A DNA stretch of 64,000 nt from Carposina sasakii (taxonomy: Eukaryota; Arthropoda; Insecta; Lepidoptera; Carposinidae): the NCBI GenBank assembly GCA_014607495.2, contig CP053152.1, forward strand, positions 6,448,001-6,512,000, given 5' to 3'. Position 1 is the first letter of the stretch. The number at the start of each line of letters is the position of its first letter. Position numbers and translations under genes: made by a program. The notes beneath the pieces are model-generated. The model was not told where the DNA came from. It saw nothing but the letters and a program-made list of their open reading frames with translations, and searched no databases. Positions 11,194 to 22,469 of this stretch are shown here, piece after piece.

Positions 11194-11958
11194 CAACTCA
11201 TTAGGTCCGACAGTTGACCGTTTGAGTAGTTTCTGCCTCTTCCTCTCTGTGGTGGTCAACTTCGATATTAAACACGTACTCAGTATCGATAAAGCTATAC
11301 TCGGCACAAGCTTTAATATCACACTGTATATCCACATTATTGCAGTAACTAATTCCACATTCTTTGACATTTCTAACACGTACACGGTCCGATTGTGCGG
11401 GAGAGATAAATCCTCCGCAAATTCGGAATTATTCTGAGGAGTCACTTCACTGGGCACTATGTTCATAGCAAAATAAATAGGGAGACACAAGAATGGGCAT
11501 ATCACATACGCGCTGACGATAGCTATAGTTGTGTTCTTCTTACTACACCACGTCCGGTTTTTCTGCGGAAATGCGATCGCTATGTACCTCCAAACGGCCA
11601 GCGTAACCGCCAGCCATATGGATATGGTATGGAAGGTTTGGCTGAATATGGAATGGAAGTAAACAAACACGGCCCACGCGTACGTATTTTTATTGACTTG
11701 TGGGCCAATTTTTATGTTCATATGGAGGGCGTAGGGAATATATTCGAGCATAACGAGCAGATCTGCAACTGCGAGGCCGGTGAGGATAGAGTTTGTGGTG
11801 GAGGTCATCTCCCTGCGGCTGAGAACTGCGATATTGATGGAGTTGGTGGCCGAGCCGACGATGCAGATCACCAGAGCGATGTAGCCGTGGAGGCGGCTGT
11901 AGACCTTGTTGAAGTTGGTGGCGCCCGGCACGCAGTACGCATCGGTCGCGTTGGACAT
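11194..11958 (-). CDS. DmsR: Myosuppressin receptor-like GPCR, first coding exon (TM1-TM5, ICL3)
   Basis: Rhodopsin-family neuropeptide receptor of the plasma membrane, expected to bind a myosuppressin/FMRFamide-type peptide and signal through G proteins. The exon encodes 255 residues from ATG at 11958. An in-frame TGA at 11986-11988 with no ATG between fixes this start. Approximate segments: TM1 25-46, TM2 57-79, TM3 95-120, TM4 143-163, TM5 208-232. The TM3 end reads WRY rather than DRY, followed by IAIAFPQKNRTW; WRY is, as I recall, typical of the insect DmsR family. N-glycosylation sequons occur near the N-terminus (NAT) and in ECL2 (NNS, NRT). The exon ends after residue L255 at a canonical donor (GTGAGT, 11193 downward), phase 0, inside ICL3 after the basic TTTERKRQKLLKR stretch. 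The next exon is 5.6 kb away at 5544. The exon is clearly more GC-rich than its surroundings. Family assignment is from sequence recognition, not a search. Confidence 0.9.
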
Positions 11959-12041
11959 CCTGCCCGACGATCGCACCGTGCCTTGTCATCGGCACCCCTG
12001 GACTACCTGGCTCCAACCCGCCAATCGCACCGTGTCATCAT
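11959..12041 (-). promoter_or_regulatory. Receptor 5' UTR segment with splice acceptor and upstream ATGs
   Basis: On the minus strand TGTCTTGTTACAG (ending at 12042) forms a good acceptor 83 nt before the receptor ATG, so the gene should have at least one upstream non-coding exon. The segment starts with ATGATG, which opens a 12-codon upstream ORF ending in TAG. A further ATG at 11990 opens a frame that overlaps the receptor start. Both precede the main ATG and could restrain translation. The acceptor and uORFs are seen directly; their use is inferred. Confidence 0.6.
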
Positions 12042-12822
12042 CTGTAACAAGACATTGATCCTATCAGCTGTTCGGGTGTCAAGGAATTAATTTATTTTAC
12101 GTCAGTCAGTCGACTTTGATCGTCGTCGTTTGGTAAATAGCTTATAATAGCGCCAAGGTTGTTTAAAGCCGTGCAACGCATCGTCTTTCCCAGAGGTATT
12201 ACGAGGTGTTTGTAATGAATTTCAATAGAATCCATAGTCCTGCCATTATTTCATACAAAAATCATGTTAGTCAAAAATAAACCTTTTTTATGTAAGTAGG
12301 TAGGTGTAATGAACCCGTAATGTACAATGTTATGACAAGACTATGTCAAACACAGTAAAAGAAATCCAACGAAGAAACCGTAAACATTTTAGAATTTGCA
12401 GCGATGAAATAAAACTAAATGTATTTTCCGTTACCGATTTCTTGAAAGAAAGGTTGTGTGAAGAATGGTGTATGCTGAGTGAGTAAGGCATGTTTACGAA
12501 CTTCCCGTTTGAAATGTTAGCGCATTGAATAGAAAATTATACTCGTAGCACCATTGTGATCAACTGAGCTTTTAATAATAGCCCGAATATTAATTGACAC
12601 GAGCGTCTTAAACTCCACGTGGATTCTGACTAAATGAAATATCTATTATAAATTTACATAATTTAACACGTTGCATGAAATTTAATATCATGGACAGTGT
12701 TGTGTTCTAACATAATTATTGCCATAAAATTGTTGAACATCTAAGCATCAAGTGAATTCCATGGTATTCACTTCACGGACATTTGATGCTAGGTATATAT
12801 GGAAAATTACCCATATAAAAAA
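12042..12822. other. AT-rich sequence upstream of the receptor acceptor
   Basis: No second exon or clear core promoter seen. The gaps 13707-14604, 14796-15784 and 16761-17157 are likewise without recognisable features apart from simple AT-rich runs. Confidence 0.5.
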
Positions 12823-13036
12823 GGTAGACCAAAAGCTCGCTGGCTAGATGATATACAAAAAGTGACAGGAAAGGATTGGTTGAAAACAGCTGACGATAGA
12901 AACAAACGGAGGAAACTGGAGGAGGCCTATACCCAATAGGGGCCATGATGTATATTTTATTAAATTTAATACTCTGTTTTTTTTTTAAAGTGCATGTCAT
13001 GGATTATTAAAGGCTTTATTATTATTATTATTATTG
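12823..13036 (+). pseudogene. LINE ORF end with (TTA)n tail
   Basis: 38 codons read GRPKARWLDDIQKVTGKDWL, then KTADDRNKRRKLEEAYTQ, and stop (12937-12939), as in LINE polyprotein ends. A short 3' UTR and (TTA)n follow at 13016-13036. Confidence 0.75.
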
Positions 13037-13706
13037 TATCTCTTTCGAAATTTACGGGACTACAGAGTCCCGGTCCTTTGAGAGGCGTGCATCGGGCCGT
13101 AGCCAAGATGTAGAGGCCCTTTTAAGAGAGCATTAATATGGTATGGGATACACATGGCGGATACCATCACCGAATGCAGAATATGATACACCCGGTGATG
13201 GTCCCCACCATGTGCAAAGACTATTGGAGTGCAGATCTGAGTCGTGCGGTGGAAAACTAAGGTCATGGGCTATAGGGTTGAATGTTGGGTGGCTGGATAA
13301 GGGCTATTGTATATAGGGAGACTATCGGACGCTTGCCATAACAATCTAGTCCCAAAATTGTGAGGTGGCAGGCGGTGACTTGCCGTCCGTAATATAAGGC
13401 CATGAGGTGGGCTTCCTATAAGTGGCGCATGCTGGGGAGGCAACACCGGCGCGGGCGGCTAAGGGTGCAGAGAGGTGAGACTGCGGGGCGTGAACGTTAG
13501 TTACCCCCGGCGTTATGACATTTTACACTTCCACCTTGGAGCAAAGGTTCCGCTCTTGCGCTGTTCCCTCTTAGCCGGCCAATGAAGGCAAGCTTAGAGT
13601 CGAGGGCCAAAGATGGTAAAGTAGCCCTCTGAACTCGGGTCCGTGGTGACGCCAATCACCAACAGCTTCGCCACAAAGCTGCCCTGAGGCTTATTATTAT
13701 TATTAT
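13037..13706 (+). mobile_element. GC-rich retroelement 3' region with (TTA)n tail
   Basis: About 650 bp, far richer in G+C than its flanks, ending GCTGCCCTGAGGC followed by (TTA)n at 13690-13706. No intact reading frame. It sits directly behind another (TTA)n-tailed LINE end, as if inserted at or near the tail. Likely a LINE 3' UTR; family not determined. Confidence 0.5.
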
Positions 13707-14604
13707 ATATTGAAAATTTACGTTTCAAGGATTTATAATACTCACCCACATATTCAAATTAGGATAGCTAGTTTATTTAAATTTCGTTTATATTTGGTTG
13801 CCTTGATTGTTAAACATTTTATGACAAGGACCTTCTATGTTATCTAAGATGTACGTCTCACCTATACAGTATCAGCCACATAGATTTACAGATCAGCCAG
13901 GTGTGTTGAATAGAAGCATAATAAATATTTCAATACCTTGAAACTCCCTAAAGCAGCATATTTTCGAGCCACATATTCATAAAAGACTATTATATTTATC
14001 TACCAGTACAAGCACTGTAATTTTCGAAAATAATTGCTACAAAAACCTGTACAGGGAACTTTGCATATCGTGATCCGGGCCCATTGGGGCTAGCAGACGA
14101 CGTCATATACCTCGTTTCCTACAACGACTCCTTTGAGAGCCCTTTAACTTTATGTGTACTTAGGTTGTATGGACCTTGAATATACCACCTAAAACAGAAT
14201 GACTTGAGCCTGACTTATTTTTTTATTATCTCTGTAATGAAATTTAGTTTTTTTTTCGCCAAAATGATACTATAATCGGAACCAAAACACTATTTAAAAT
14301 GGTTGGCTTGAAGAAATCTCTGTTAGAGATAAGCTCGCCTTGGTACATTATCTTCTAAAATATTGTTTTTTCTGTGTACAATAAAGAATTAAGAAAAACA
14401 TAAGTTAGGAGATAGAGGACCTACCTACTCAGAACTGAAAGCGTCATTCATTATGTATTCCATACACCGTACATTCTATCTGATAATTAAATTCTTTTGA
14501 ATTCTGCATAGTCTTGTCGAGTTCTGTTCACGAACATGTGAACAAATTTTAAATACCTAGGTAATGTGAAATATTAAAGTTTGATTATTGTTGCATTACA
14601 TACT

Positions 14605-14795
14605 ATACAAGTCAGTAGAGGGACAAGAGGGTCTTGGTGTTTTGTAGGCGATGGGCTGACCACCTGTCACTACTAACCGAACTTGTACATCTCATCTGTG
14701 CCCTCAGGGTTGGTCAGAAGTAGCACCATGTGGTTCTATCGGCCCTTGGTGCTCTGCCTACCCCGTAAGGAATAAAGGCGTGATTATATGTATTA
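14605..14795 (+). mobile_element. TATG-tailed retroelement 3' end
   Basis: Contains GGCGATGGGCTGACCACCTG, CACCATGTGGTTCTATCGGC and a TGATTATATGTATTATATG tail. Copies at 23441-23527, 29056-29200 and 39203-39400. Confidence 0.7.
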
Positions 14796-15784
14796 TATGA
14801 TTATTGTTGTCTAACTAAACCATTATGGTAAGTATTTTGTCTCTTCTATCTACTTGTATGACTAGTTTACGCCGTCAGCTTTGTTCACGTGACCGATAAT
14901 TATAGCGTATGTATTATTCTAGTGTGTTAACTAAATACATCATCTAGCTATAAAATTATTTAGATATTTGACCTCACCAACGCTAATTGATCAAATATCA
15001 ACCACTAGTTGATCAAATACACAACTGCATAAACAGACAAATGCGTTATTAAATTACATAAACTTATTAATTCGCATTAATGACATCTGGCTCAGATAAT
15101 AAAACCATGAAATATGACGTCTTATAACCCAGTTCTAGATAATGGTGTGATTATAACGTATTGTTGTCGCGAGGTCGCGTTCCGAACAGACTATGAGAAT
15201 GCTGTCTTTTACGTTTCATTTCATTCCATTGTTATCGATTATCAACAGGTAAAGTTGTAAATGTGGGTGTAATCGATATCTTTTTGCGACAAAATTCAAT
15301 TAACCTATACAATGTGTGCTTATGTTGCTTCCTTGACATGTGTACCTATATACTTATACCCAAAAGGGAGTACATATAATTTACTCCCTCTCCCAATATA
15401 CCTTATTAGGTGGCAACACACGCACGAAAATTAAGTCACGTGCATATTCCCCATTGCAAGGACATTTACTTATTTGTTTATTGTGCTGTATGTAACGTGT
15501 TTAACCCGCTCTAATGAGAATCATCCCTTAGTCAGACTATTAGAAATTACAGATTAATTAACAAAATATACCAACCCAAAGAAAGATTTTTATGCTCGAG
15601 TGCAATCTCGTAAAACTCGTGAGATATCTCCCTTTTTTCGTCCGAGATCAATCTCGCTAAAAAAGGCCGAGATCTCGCGAGAACGAGATTGCATTCCCTA
15701 ATTGTGCATTTGTGACTGGCCAATAATGTCAATAGCTATTAGCAACGTAGTTTTTCAGCCTCTAATTATAGAGCGGGTTATCTA

Positions 15785-16760
15785 TACAGGATGATTTTTG
15801 GTCGTCAACGTTCCCGAAAACTACGGAATCTCCTCATCATCACGATCATTTTTCTCCATGGAAGCATACCTGGGAAGTGTCTGGTTTCCAAAATATTAGG
15901 GTCCAAAGTTGAGTATATAGACTGCGTTTTTCTGCATAAATGCACATAGACGCGCGTAGCAGGATTTTTTCACGAAAAATAATTAATATCTGTCTATAAA
16001 AAAGCCGACAAGTGCGAGTTGAACTCGCGTGAAGAGGGTTCCGTACGATGTTACCTATCATGTTTTCCACCTGCAAATGTAAGTTGGTACGCACAATATT
16101 GAGTGATTTACCATGTTATTTTAATATCATGGACTTCTTATAGGTTTTCCTATAATCTATAAGGAGAAAACTAATTTCTGTATTTTTTTCAAAATTTTAG
16201 GTTCAGTAGTTTCGGAGATAAGGGGGGGGGGAATGGTCAATTTTCGTCTATTTTCTTGAATAACTTGGAAACTATTTATTTTAAAATTACAAAAAAATAC
16301 ATTTAAGATCTTCTCAACAAGACCTTTTATTTGATATGCCACACGATGCAGTTTTCAGAATTTTTTTTTAATTTTCCCCTTCCCCCCCAAAAATGACCCC
16401 CCATATACAGATTTCATCTGCTCACGTCACACCTCTGTGTTTGGGTCACAGGAATTGATATGTGTACCAAATTTCAACTTAATCTGTCTAATAGATTCGG
16501 AGATAATTGACTGTAAGCGACGGACGGACAGACACACGAGTGATCTTATAAGGGTTCCGTTTTTGTATTCAGACGTACGGAACCCTAAAAACTAACATAA
16601 ACACTAGACACTATAAATTTCGCACGATTAAGGAATTTAAATTTTTTTTTTCAAAAAAAAAAAAAAAAATTCCCAGCATTTTTTTTGGCATAAACTTACT
16701 TTATTTCATGTATAGAATACGTACCCTTCGTTAAAGGTGGCCACAAAAAAACATCCTGTA
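15785..16760 (+). mobile_element. TACAGGATG MITE, family 1, copy 2, interrupted
   Basis: Same family as 1482-1850, but split by a 583 bp element at 16004-16586. Ends TACAGGATG and CATCCTGTA are intact. Confidence 0.8.
16004..16586 (+). mobile_element. 583 bp dispersed element nested in a MITE
   Basis: Starts GCCGACAAGTGCGAGTTGAA and ends ACGTACGGAACCCT. It has subterminal inverted AGGGTTCCGTACG/CGTACGGAACCCT and an internal CCAAATTTCAACTTAATCTG stretch typical of dispersed insect repeats. It interrupts an A-run (six A before, five after; seven in the two uninterrupted copies at about 1694-1701 and in the 56.6 kb copy), so the duplication is a short run of A. Superfamily not determined. Confidence 0.7.
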
Positions 16761-17453
16761 TACAACACTCTTAAGCTAAGGGCCTATTATTTAAATAGAA
16801 AGCTAGGTCGAGTATTGATTATAGAATATTCCAAAGAAATTATTTTGAATGTAAAGGGTGACATTTCATTTGTCAGAGGTCACGAAATTCATTGTATTAC
16901 GAAATTGAATAAATTAAACGTAATTTGTTATTCTGTTTACCTAATAGTTATGGAAGCCAATAAGCCTTTAAACTAAGTTACAATCATATTATTATATATA
17001 AATAATTAATTTCAAATTTTGCGTCTGCCACGCAACTTTGAGCGCTTTAGGCACAATGGTTACTTTTGGATTGTAACAGCTATGATTAGCTACTTCATTA
17101 TCACGTGAAAGCATTTAAATTGTACCTATGAGTTAACATTACCTAATCACGTTTTTTTTTAGTTTATCCTGAAGGAAAGGCAAGGGGAACTAAGCCCATA
17201 CATACATTGTCTTTAGTAAATTATTTCTGACTTTATGATGGATGATATTGATGATGACGAATGAAAACGTCGGGAAAATCCTCAAAAATGCGTGTAAAAT
17301 TAGTAAAGATCAAAAATAATTGCAGAAACAACTTAAATGATCCCATGAAGAGATCGTATTCCAACTAAAGTTTTACTTAGCTTACCTGCATATAAAACCA
17401 TGCACACGCACTAGATTCACATCACAAGTAAACATAATTTTTTTTAAACGAAA

Positions 17454-18559
17454 AACCGACTTCCTCCCAAAACTTGAACTTACTAAAGTAAAATTTTACT
17501 AAAGGGCAAATATATATTGCGTTAAGCCGTGTACGAAGTTTAGGAGGCATAATATTGTCAGATTTATATGCTAGCAAATGATTAAATAGGCCACATGACA
17601 AAAGAGAAAAAGGACTAGGCTTCGAAACTTTACGTCTGACAATATGATGATGATGATGATAATGATGACCTCCGACCGATTTCGGTCATGGCGACCACTT
17701 CTACTCCTAGATATTACTAAGTTGGCGTTCATGCTGGATCGGAGGCACTTGAGGTGGAATCGATCCAGAGTGCGTATGTGGCGACGGTACATGCACCACG
17801 CCCCGGAGGAATATAAGAGATTTGGCAGCACAACAGCCATGTACACTCTTATTTAAGCAACATATAATTACACTCCTTCTTCCTGCCCTGTTCCCAATAA
17901 TTTGAGGTCGGTGCAATTGTAGGTACTCTTCTTTCATTCTTCCCTATTATCCGTCATCCCGTTATTCTCATGTCTACCTCTTCCTCTGTAACCATCTTAC
18001 TTCGGACACGGCTTAACGCAACATACAATTTCACGACTTAACACAATTATCTTCATCTTCATAAGCCTATTGCAGTCCACTACTGGACGTAGGCCTCCCC
18101 CTGCCATAGGGGGATTTTGTTACTAAAAAGTTCCACTATCTGTTTTTCGGTGGCTCCATCATCAGACCCTCGTTTCCTTTATATTATGTGCAGCTGACCA
18201 AAATTCTCTATAAAAATCTAAAAACGGACTACTCGTGCCTTTTATGTTTGAGGATATCCCTAGATTCCTTACAGATTCCATCATCAGATGTTATGTTTTA
18301 TATGTAGGTGATCAAAATGCTCAGTAAAAGTATAAAAACAGACTACATGTGCCTACAATATTCGAGGATTGCCCTCGATTTCTCCAAGATCCCATCATCA
18401 GATCCTGATGTGATGAATATGGGACCAACCTGGAAGTATACCATGACTAACTATAAAAAAAAATTGAAATCGGTTCATAAACGACGGAGTTCTGAGGTAA
18501 CACACATAAAAAAAAAAAAAATACAGACGAATTGATAACCTCTCTTTTTGAAGTCGGTT
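17454..18559 (-). mobile_element. AACCGACTTC element B, internally deleted
   Basis: 1.1 kb, same ends and same order as element C in reverse orientation, but the block equivalent to C 18936-19426 is missing, leaving only a short RT stub (17700-17850). The deletion junction falls at an ATG shared by both breakpoints. Inserted into a poly(A)-tailed repeat (17158-17440 and 18565-18620). Confidence 0.7.
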
Positions 18560-18661
18560 AAAAATATACCTAACTTATCTGCCAGAAAACATCACTTTAC
18601 GGACACATGCAATCTTTACACATCTATCTCTACATATAATAATAATTTTTTTAAAACGAAA

Positions 18662-20268
18662 AACCGACTTCCTCCCAAAACTCGAGCTTACTAAAGTAAA
18701 ATTTAACTAAAAGGCAAATATATATTGCGTTAAGCCGTGTACGAAGTTTAGGAGGCATAATATTGTCAGATTTATATAATTTTTATATAAAATAGGCCAC
18801 ATGACAAAAGAGAAAAAGGACTAGGCTTCGAAACTTTACGTCTGATAATATGATGATTATGATGATAATGATGACCTCCGACCAATTTCGGTCATGGCGA
18901 CCACTTCTACTCCTAGATATTACTAAGTTGGCGTTCATGCGCTCGGAGATGGCTTACATTTACATAGCCAATCTTCGCCCTGAACGCCCGCGCACACAGA
19001 GGACAGGTTAGTGCGCCATTATTGTATTATAGATAATGGCAGCAGGAGGACGAGTCTTTAGTTCATCACGTTTAGCGTCAAGATCAGCTTGACGCTGCTC
19101 CTCGAACTCGTGTACTTGCTTTATCACCGTCCTGCGCCACTCTGGTCGTTGTGCTGACAAAACTTCCCATTTAGATGGATCTATATTCCATCTCTTCATG
19201 TCTTTTCTGAACATCTTTGTATCTGAGGAGTTGCCCGCCGCGTTTCCGCTTGCCCTCCTCTAGTTCAGAAAAGAAGATGCTCTTAGCCAATCTCTCCTCC
19301 GCCATACGAGACACATGACCGCACCACCGAAGCTGCCGACGCATTAAGTAGGCCTCAATGGCACTTACATTGGCTCTTCGCAATACTTCGGTATTACGCA
19401 CTCGGTTGGACCATCTGATTCTCATGATGGATCGGAGGCACTTGAGGTGGAATCGATCCAGAGTGCGTATGTGGCGACGGTACATGCACCACGCCTCGGA
19501 GGAATATAAGAGATTTGGCAGCACAACAGCCATGTACACACTTATTTAAGCAACATATAATTACACTCCTTCTTCCTGCCCTGTTCCCAATCATTTGGGG
19601 TCGGTGCAATATGTAGGTACTCTTTTTTCATTTATCCCTATTATCCGTCATCTCGTTATTCTCATGTCTACCTCTTCCTCTATAACCATCTTACTTCGGA
19701 CATGGCTTAACGCAACATATAATTTAATGACTTAACACAATTATCTTCATCTTCATAAGCCTATTGCAGTCCATTACTGGACGTAGGCCCCCCCCTGCCA
19801 TAGGGGGATTTTGTTACTAAAAAGTTCCACTATCTGTTTTTCGGCGGCTCCATCATCAGACCCTCGTTTCCTTTATATTATGTGTAGCTGACCAAAATTC
19901 TCTATAAAAATCTAAAAACGGACTACTCGTGCCTTTTATATTTGAAGATATCCCTAGATTCCTTAGAGATTCCATCATCAGATGTTATGTTTTATATGTA
20001 TGTAGGTGATCAAAACGCTCAGTAAAAGTATAAAAACAGACAACATGTGCCTACAATATTCGAGGATTGCCCTCGATTTCTCCAAGATCCCATCATCAGA
20101 TCCTGATATGGTGAATATGGGACCAATCTGGAAGTATACCATGACCAACTATAAAAAAAAAATTGAAATCGGTTCATAAATGACGGAGTTCTAAGATAAC
20201 ACACATAAAAAAAATTAAAAAAAAAAAAAAAAAAACGAATTGATAACCTATCTTTTTGAAGTCGGTTA
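18662..20268 (-). mobile_element. AACCGACTTC element C, longest copy
   Basis: 1.6 kb. Carries on the minus strand the LINE RT C-terminus (19008-19600) and, near 18935-19015, a frame reading LTCPLCARAFRAKIGY, then VNVSHLRAHERQ, i.e. a CxxC...HxxxH zinc knuckle usual at the end of such polyproteins. Also holds the LINE ORF-end motif (19758-19792). Confidence 0.7.
19008..19600 (-). pseudogene. LINE reverse transcriptase C-terminal fragment in element C
   Basis: The longest stretch reads [20 protein letters not shown], then [20 protein letters not shown], and continues through the same RT C-terminal motifs as element A, with one frame change near 19175. Not a functional retrotransposon: no palm motif or endonuclease is present. 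Confidence 0.75.
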
Positions 20269-20269
20269 A

Positions 20270-20580
20270 AAATGTAACGGATCGCTGGCTGTACATGGAT
20301 GATATATGAGATAAAATATTATAGGAGACCTTTATCAACGCAATAGTACCCAAAAGAATGATTTTTGGAATTTTTGTCGGTTTGTCTTTTTGTCTGTGCG
20401 TTTGTGCACGCTAATCTCAGAAACGGCTAAACCGATTTCAATGCAGTTATCAGGAATATATTGTGATAGGTCCCACTTAACATTAGGCTACTTTTTATTC
20501 CGGGAAAATGTTTTATCCCGGATAAAATTTCGAAATTTTTTTTTATGTAGTCCACGCGGACGGAGTCGGGCGTCCACTAG
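20270..20580 (-). repeat. Dispersed GTCCGCGTGGACT repeat
   Basis: Inverted counterpart of 4287-4565: both share GGACGCCCGACTCCGTCCGC-type starts, GAAATCGGTT, TTTGTCTGTTTGTGCAC and GGATCGCTGGCTGTACATGG. Common lepidopteran retroelement-derived repeat; class not proven. Confidence 0.6.
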
Positions 20581-20637
20581 TTTACAAATGATTTTCCCAA
20601 GAAAATTACCCGCTCCCTTCCAGCTTTTCCCGCCGAT

Positions 20638-21419
20638 TCCCCTAATCACGATAGTATTGGAAAAAGCAACATTTCTAGATCGAAAGGTAGTCCAATCGTA
20701 CGATGTTCAGATGATATCACGAAAACTGCTGAGCGTTATTGGATAAGGATGGTCCATCACAGAGGACAGTGGCATAGTCGACATAAAGTCTTTATTTAGC
20801 AGTGGGTACTGAAGGCTAATATATAGGTATAGGTAGATGTACTGTATAAGATACTTTAAAAAGGACTGAGATAGGTACTTCCAGCTAAATCTGATAGCTA
20901 TGCTTTATTTTATAATTTGTAGGCTCTGATATTAAAAGCAAACACTTGAGTCTGGACAAGCCTGGCGTTCATAAAGCATTTGCTATACTGACAAGTTTGT
21001 TTGCATGTTAACTGATATGATATTGCTAATTAAAAACAATTGATCGTGTAAAACTTGGTTATATAATAATTCTTAGTCACGACATAGAAAAACAGACAAA
21101 TAGGGATTTTCCTTTGATATTCACTGAAACAGTTTTCTATATCTACCTACGTAGGTACCAAGTGAAGTGAGTTCCAAGATCGTCTAAAGCTGTATCTTCT
21201 CAAAAGGCGCGCACCCGCACTTGAGACTGGATAATTCTTAGACACTTCACTTGATTTTACGTGTAGGTTCTGACATTGCTTTAGATATAAAATCGTTGAC
21301 AAAATAACTCCAATCTATTTTAGAGGATTGACATACTTACTTTTACTTTATAAATACACTATGTACATACTCCGATTTTTAATTATGTAGAGTAAAATGA
21401 GTGGCGTCATATCTTTGAG
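20638..21419. other. No feature recognised
   Basis: AT-rich sequence between the nested cluster and the LINE fragment. Short words at about 20740-20800 hint at a decayed retroelement but cannot be assigned. Confidence 0.4.
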
Positions 21420-21890
21420 TCATCCTTGCCACAATGCCTCAAGACCAAGGTGTTCGATCAGTGCGTTCTACCAGCCATAACTTACGGAGCCGAGACGTGG
21501 AACCTGACGGTGGGGCTGGCTCACCGATTACACGTCACTCGGAGAGCTATGGAAAGGTCAATGCTCGGAATCTCGCGAATGGACAAAGTCCGAAACGAGA
21601 TTATTCGGCAGAAGAGCAAAGTGACAGACAGTCTCGAAATGTAGCAGACTGAAGTGGTAGTGGGCCGGTCGTAGTACCGATGGACGGTGGAGTAAACGGG
21701 TTCTCAAATGGAGACCGCGCCTCGGCAAGCGTAACGTTGGGCGCCCTCCGGTCAGATGGGCCGATGACTTAAAGAGGACGGCTGGTAGTGACTGGATGGC
21801 AAAAACGGGAGATCGAGCCATGTGGCGTACACTGGGGGAGGCCTACGTCCAGCAATGGACTGCAATAGGCTGACGATGAAGAGTGAAATG
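21420..21890 (+). pseudogene. LINE reverse transcriptase C-terminus with ORF end
   Basis: Reads CVLPAITYGAETWNLTVGLA and MERSMLGISRMDKVRNEIIR in one frame; after a frameshift, RPRLGKRNVGRPPVRWADDL, then KRTAGSDWMAKTGDRAMWRT, then LGEAYVQQWTAIG and TGA. This shows that the widespread GGCCTACGTCCAGCAATGGA motif is the coding end of a LINE ORF. 5'-truncated and frameshifted. Confidence 0.85.
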
Positions 21891-21910
21891 ACGGCTATAA
21901 CTGACTTTTT

Positions 21911-22050
21911 TTAACCGACTTCAAAAAAAGGAGGAGGTTCTCAATTCGTCTGTATGTATATATATTTTGTTATGTATGTTTGATATATCGGTATATTTCC
22001 GTCAATTATAGACGGATTTCAAAATTTTTTTTATTTAAATGTTGCAAGCA
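21911..22050 (+). repeat. Short AACCGACTTC-type head fragment
   Basis: AACCGACTTCAAAAAAAGGA then GGAGGTTCTCAATTCGTCTG; only one end is present. A similar reversed fragment occurs at 10385-10495. Confidence 0.6.
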
Positions 22051-22195
22051 TAGTACAATTAGTGAAGTAATTTTTTATTGTAAGCGATTAAATGAACTTT
22101 TCATATGAACTTTCGATAGTTTGATTTTACTCATATTCTATAATTATAGATATGAAATTATTTTGTAAACATATAAATACATACTTATATATAGT

Positions 22196-22320
22196 ATCTA
22201 GCTCAGTTGTTAAGACATGCGCCTTCCAAGCGTCAGCCGTTAATTCGATCCCATACCACTGAATTTATTTCGGGTATAACAGATTTATTAAAATTTATAC
22301 TAAACTATACCCGAGAAGGG
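22196..22320 (+). mobile_element. tRNA-derived SINE head
   Basis: TAGCTCAGTTGTTAAGACAT resembles an A box and GTTAATTCGATCCC a B box of a pol III promoter. The cloverleaf is imperfect, so a SINE rather than a tRNA gene. Confidence 0.55.
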
Positions 22321-22469
22321 TTGGCGTCAGACGTAAAACAAACGCGGCCACTTTGGCAATATATGAGTTTCGAAAGAAACCATCGTGTGTTGGTCAAGTC
22401 ATATTTGGTTCCCACCATACAAATGGTCTTCTACGAAATATTGCGTATTTGGCTTCCTGATTTAAACTG

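Larger units (their letters stand above)
17158..20637 (-). repeat. Poly(A)-tailed repeat broken by three insertions
   Basis: Segments 20637-20583, 18620-18565 and 17440-17158 on the minus strand align in order to the unbroken copy at 61290-61739 (GGCGGGAAAAGCTGGAAGGG, then GTGATGTTTTCTGG, then ATGTGAATCTAGTGCG, ending AGTTTATCC/GGGATAAACT). Element B, element C and a dispersed repeat (20270-20580) sit in the gaps. Confidence 0.7.

Noticed and set aside
11572..11592. Loss of the DRY motif as a sign of a dead receptor
   Set aside because: WRY at the TM3 end is, as I recall, normal for insect myosuppressin receptors, and the rest of the exon is intact.
11690..12016. A 108-codon open frame overlapping the receptor exon on the same strand
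   Set aside because: It lies in another frame of a GC-rich coding exon, is proline/arginine-rich in the way typical of frame shadows, and its apparent start is not ATG.
11629..12090. A 153-codon plus-strand frame across the receptor exon
   Set aside because: Antisense shadow of the receptor coding sequence; the receptor reading has TM segments, family motifs and splice sites.
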